Of a DNA stretch of 64,000 nt, positions 59,587-64,000 are shown one piece after another. The first letter of the stretch is position 1. The number at the start of each line of letters is the position of its first letter. Position numbers and translations under genes: made by a program. Origin of the DNA: Coturnix japonica (taxonomy: Eukaryota > Chordata > Aves > Galliformes > Phasianidae); contig NC_029536.1 in the NCBI RefSeq assembly GCF_001577835.2, positions 1,860,001-1,924,000 on the forward strand. Reading direction: 5' to 3'. Below the pieces are notes generated by a model that was not told the origin of the DNA, did not search any database, and saw only the letters and a list, made by a program, of their open reading frames with translations.

Positions 59587-62500
59587 AGGATGACTATGAA
59601 CTGCGATGCCATCAGGTAGCTTGGAACTGAACGTGAATCAGTTCAGCAGCAAATAGAGGTTTGTGACTTTGGGGCTGTAAAGGCTCAGAGGACCCCCATA
59701 GGATGCTGGCAGCTGAATGCACATCTCTAATTCCCATGAAGACTGGCTGCTCTGCCCTCAGGATGAAGGTATGACCAAGGCTGCTGTGATCTGATCTTCA
59801 TGTGTATTCCAACCAACATCACAGTCCAGGTTAAGGCTCTCAGAGGTGCCGCTCCTGAGGTAGGAACCCATCATCTCAAACAGCTGGAGGTAACCCATGC
59901 CTCTAAAAGCTGTCAGTCACATTTTGGACTGTCATTCTCTGCAGTCTCAGCAAGTGTTAATGATAAATTGGGGTTTTTCTCCTAATCTTATCTACAAGCT
60001 GATTTTCATACTGTTGCAAATAGGTAATTATAGCTGCAGTCACCACTAGCCATGTGTTGTACGTCTAATTTCTGCCTTGCATACTTGCAGATGCCATCCA
60101 AACAAGCTTTATTGCAGTGTGTTCTGTAAATGGCACTTCAGCTACAGTAACACTTTGGTTTTCAGTGCTCTCCTCGCCTGTCCCTCGTGTCACTGCAAGC
60201 TGGCTGAGCAGAACTGTGACTTGGCACAGAGAGCATTGCTTGGCAGGGTGCTTTGTAAATCCCAGTATGGAGCAAAAAGTCAATCCTGCGTTAGGAGAGC
60301 AAATGTTTTCTTGGAGAAGTGATTGGGAACCAACGCAGCAACCCTGCACATGTTGTTGTAATCAAGGCCCGGCCTTTCCTGGATCCTGAAATAACGCAAT
60401 AAATAATTGTGTTCAGAAACAGTGAATGTGTTGAATTGTTTCCAGTGGTGGAAGATAGAGTTGCTTACCATTGGGACAGAGCTGGCTGTGGACGTGGAGC
60501 CATGTCAGGCTGTGCTGTGACAGCAGAGCAGCGGTGAGTACCTGCAATGGGCTGCTTCCAGCTGCCCTCCTTGGAAGGTGAGATTTCCCCTGACTGTGCC
60601 TTGCAGCCTTGATGTTACACTCTTGGTAACAATATAGAAAATAGATCTAATGTGTAACTTGTTTTGGCTTTCCTGACAGCGTCTTCCCATGCTGTTTCAT
60701 TTTCTGTTCTGATTCCTCTGCTACCTCTTGAGGGGATGGACCTGTGTGTGTTCTGCAAGCCCAGGCTTCCCTGTGGACTGTGCCCATAATGTCATCTTTG
60801 AGATGCAGAGCTGTGTTCTCACTTGGACGTGACCCTTGGAAGTGCTTTGTAGTTTCTATTTCTGTTCTCATGAGTGGGAAGCTAAGCTGGGATATCACGG
60901 GACTGGACTCATTAATGTGGTGGTATCTACCAAGAGGGAAATTTAGGGAAGGGGCTGTTTGTGATATGTGCTTTATGAGCAGGGAGTGCTGCTGTCGGCT
61001 GCCTTTGGTGCTCTCTTTCTTCCAAGGAAGGAGATGGGAGGTCACTTCCTACCACTGAAAACTGTTGATCCTGAGGTTACAGCTGCATGTCCTTGTAATG
61101 ATGTATATAATGCAATTTTGTTGATTCTTTGGTGATTGAGAAATGGCAGATAATGGATGCGTCTTAAAAGAAGGCTATGGTTTGTGGCTCCAGGGCTGTC
61201 ACGACTGCAGCTCTGACAGCTGCACAAACTGTGTAGGATCCAAGTGATTCATGATGAATCCATGTGACAGATCCCATAATAGAAATGCTGATCCTCCTGC
61301 TCGTAAATATTTGGTATTTTCAGAGCTTTTCTTAATAGAGCTGTTATACAGCATCACAAACTGCCAAAAACACTGAATTATAACTACGTGTTATTCAAGC
61401 ATTCCCATCTTGGAGACTTCATTCTGTGCTTTTACCTGTAGTCAGTATAGGATGCTGTGCTGTGATTGTGCCATGGGATGCACAGCTCCTTTGCACCAAT
61501 GGGTACAACAGCTCTGTGCATCGTTCCGGTTTCCTCCTCTCTGTTTGTGTCACCAGGGCAAGAGCTGCTGGTGCAGATTGAGCCACTCCTGTGCTTTGCA
61601 ATCTCCATCCATCAAATTCCAGAGGAAGTTCTGTCCTGCCATCCTTCTGGGTGAGGTTCAAGTCCTCATTCTTTCCATTGTGTGAACTAATATTCTTTTT
61701 GTTGTGCTTCTTTTGGGAGCACTTTGAGGAGTGGCTTTTTAGGCATTCCTTTGGCATCAGCAAAAGAACTTCCTTTCTAACTGTACTTTTAGGTGCAGCT
61801 GTTTCTTGTGCAGAAATTGCTTTTCTTGGTACTCAGCATCTTGAAAAGTAGTGATTGAAAACAGTGGGAATCCAGCCTGGATGGGATTAAAATCTCTGTT
61901 TTTACCTTGTACTTAAGGGAGTCCTGATCTCGTTTGTGGCAGAATAAAATGAAGGCAAGTGATGCAGGTTTGCATTAGAAAATACAGAGCTGGTGGACTA
62001 ATGTGCTATAAATAACAGGTTGGGAAAATGATCTTTGCAGCTCAGTGACAGAAGCATTGCTGCCAAATTGAAGGCTGTGGCCAAGTTTCCAACCTGAGTG
62101 GTAGGCAGGTGGATGAGCAGGTACGAGTGCTGTGCCATGAACATTCAGCCTTGAGATACAAGTAGGGTTATCTTATCAATGCAGCCTTGTAGAGTGTCCC
62201 TGTGTGTGCTCTGTTTTCCATGTGCACCTCTGCCTTCTGAGTCTTTCTAACCCTCAGTGTTATGAAGGGAAGAGGAGGAGTTGGTAAGGAGGTGGCTCTG
62301 TGGATGTAGAGCTAACAAGGCCAGGTTTTGTGATGATTTATGTCCTTTCTGGGTTAATTCTCTGCATTCTCTCCCCTGTTCCTTATTGCAGACTGCTTTG
62401 TCAGTAGATGAAGATACCTGATGTAGTCAGGCTGGAAAAAAGACAGCAGTTTATTGGGACATGGAGTTAAGGACTGGGGCTTCCACTGGTAATGCAGTCA

Positions 62501-63344
62501 CATAATTTACCGTCTGTGACTTTGCACATGCCTGTGGCATATTTACTGAGAATATCTTTTGGATGGCAAGCTCATTTGAACAGATGGTAGCAGCAAATGG
62601 CATCTCTGTGAGTTTTGTTTCCACCCCCCGTCCCCTTTTTGGCCACGTTTGCTCATCTGTAGGCTAGGAGGGAGGAGAAGGGCTGTAGGAGGAGGGAACG
62701 GTTGCATAATGGTGCGAGTTGTCTTCAGGTCACACTCAGGCAGCTGCTCTATGTGATGGAGATAGGGCAGAGCAAGGCCTGGCTGAGCCCTGGGACATCT
62801 ATGCTGTAGGGTAGAAGTTACTGATCCCTGGTGAGCTCACCATGAGTCTCAGCTTCTTGCTGAGTTTTAGCCAGCTTCCATGCAATCTGTTCTGTCCCAC
62901 GAGCAGTGCTGGTCTGAATGTGAAGCTTGCAATGGTAGGAACATGGCTTTTAATACAGGATTCCCTCAAAAAAAAACCCCCAGCCAACCAACAACAGGTT
63001 GAAGTCAGTATTGCTGGGGATTTTATTTCTTCTTTGAGACAGCAAAAAGAACCAGCACAGGGACGTGTAGTCAGTGAAGGTTTCATCAGTACATGCAGAA
63101 GGTTGGAGTGCTGTTACTGGTGGAAGAAAATGAGTCGTTGCATAGCTAAAGCACTGAGCTGAGACCTGGGAACAGCAGAATAATTGCATTCAGCCCCAGT
63201 ATCAGGGTTGGACTCGGCTGAGCACTTGGACACGCTGAGCAATGCTGAATTGAGATCTCTGTTAGCTGCTGGCCTAATGAGAATAGTCTTTGCTTCTCCT
63301 GGGGTTTTCCCATTTTCTCTGCTGAAATTCCTAAACCTTTTTGT

Positions 63345-63452
63345 TTATACAGAGACCGTGCTTCTTACTGCTTGTATTTATACAGCACCTGGCTCTGTGC
63401 TGCATTGCTTTTGCTAGCATTAGAAGGCACTATTGTAGTACAAATAAGAAAG
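63345..63452 (+). mobile_element. Very old CR1/L3-like LINE 3' tail
   Basis: TATTTATACAGCACCTGGCT and AAGGCACTATTGTAGTACAA, followed by ATAAGAAAGAAA, resemble the ancient sauropsid LINE tail (TGTACAGCGCCTAGCACAATG ... AGGCGCTACGGTAATACAAATAA). It is strongly diverged and much older than the other CR1 copies here. Confidence 0.5.
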
Positions 63453-64000
63453 AAACATACAAGAACGCCATGCTAACAGACCCCAAAGGCCGTAGCTTTT
63501 AACCACACTTGGGTAACTTATGTGTATTTTGCCAAGCTGATGCTGATAGCTGTCTACAGTACAATCCATTGCTTATTTTAAAGTCCCAGCTGTAATGTAA
63601 TCTAAATACTTAAAGCAACCACTCTTTCTGCTGGAACCTGAGGACTGCTCCAATCTGAGGGTGGAGTACGTTACATTTATTAAAGCTAATGCTATGAAAA
63701 CATGCAAAAGGGTTACATCAGGTTTGGTCTGCTTCCTGTGGCTAGTGATCAGCAGCAGGACAAGTTAGAAAAACAAGTTTACTGCTATTCATTTAATGAA
63801 CACCTCCCCAAGGTGAGAGCGCAGGTCTTCTCTCCACAGCTCAGCCTTCAGCATGCGCACAGAGGCTGTTGGAAGCATCCACCAGCTCTGTAGGATGCGA
63901 GTTTGACACCTTATCTATGAGCTTGCTAATGGAAATATGTCTGTGAAGCGGGTTGAATTAAATGAGATTGATTAAGTAGTATTTGTTAATGATTATCACC

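Larger units (their letters stand above)
58032..64000 (+). other. DVL1 intron 1 (5' part, runs off the window)
   Basis: Nearly 6 kb follow exon 1 with no second exon. No acceptor was found followed by the expected VVKEEI-like continuation. The intron holds the downstream part of the CpG island, a CR1 fragment at 59463 and an old LINE tail at 63345. Confidence 0.75.

Noticed and set aside
1-64000. CRISPR arrays, operons or prokaryotic mobile systems
   Set aside because: Introns, polyadenylation signals, CR1 elements and vertebrate synteny show nuclear vertebrate DNA. The short-period repeats found are promoter minisatellites without spacers.
1-64000. Endogenous retrovirus or LTR elements
   Set aside because: No LTR pair, primer-binding site or gag/pol/env-like frame was recognised. 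Short solo remnants cannot be excluded without a library search.

Overview
This is a gene-dense vertebrate window, almost certainly a bird and most likely a galliform such as chicken. Exons are short and separated by GT-AG introns, promoters are CpG-rich, and CR1 LINE 3' ends with their ATTCTGTG-type tails are present. From memory, the gene order MRPL20 - CCNL2 - AURKAIP1 - MXRA8 - DVL1 is human 1p36.33 in reverse, which in chicken lies on microchromosome 21. All recognised genes are on the + strand. Species and chromosome are inferences.

Layout. 1-2840: non-coding flank with one MIR-like fossil. 2841-3220: a 19-unit, 20-bp minisatellite ending close to MRPL20. 3328-5416: MRPL20, 4 coding exons. 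5691-5950: CCNL2 promoter with a 15-bp-period array of ETS sites. 5943-13744: CCNL2, 11 coding exons, with a CR1 copy in intron 1 and an alternative stop-containing exon in intron 5. 18064-24222: a short-chain dehydrogenase of the C-factor/sniffer type, 6 exons, which I do not know from the human interval. 25403-25473: three CTCF-like motifs at 28-bp period, beside the AURKAIP1 promoter. 25999-27379: AURKAIP1 (mS38), 3 coding exons. 27420-38082: about 10.6 kb intergenic with sparse repeats. 38083-50928: MXRA8 (limitrin/DICAM), 10 coding exons. 51263-57360: intergenic. 57360-58600: CpG island holding exon 1 of DVL1; the rest of the window is DVL1 intron 1.

The genes form no single pathway. Two encode mitochondrial ribosome proteins (bL20m and mS38). 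CCNL2 encodes an RS-tailed cyclin of transcription and splicing. MXRA8 is an immunoglobulin-domain membrane protein, and DVL1 is the Wnt scaffold. The most interesting signals are regulatory: the two phased motif arrays, ATGGCGGC (YY1-like) cores at three genes, and an apparently conserved alternative cyclin L2 exon. One coding anomaly stands out: the RS tail of CCNL2 switches reading frame three times at short homopolymers, which suggests sequence errors or a real shortened tail.

Exon boundaries were placed by eye from splice consensus, frame continuity and remembered protein families. No alignment or search was run.
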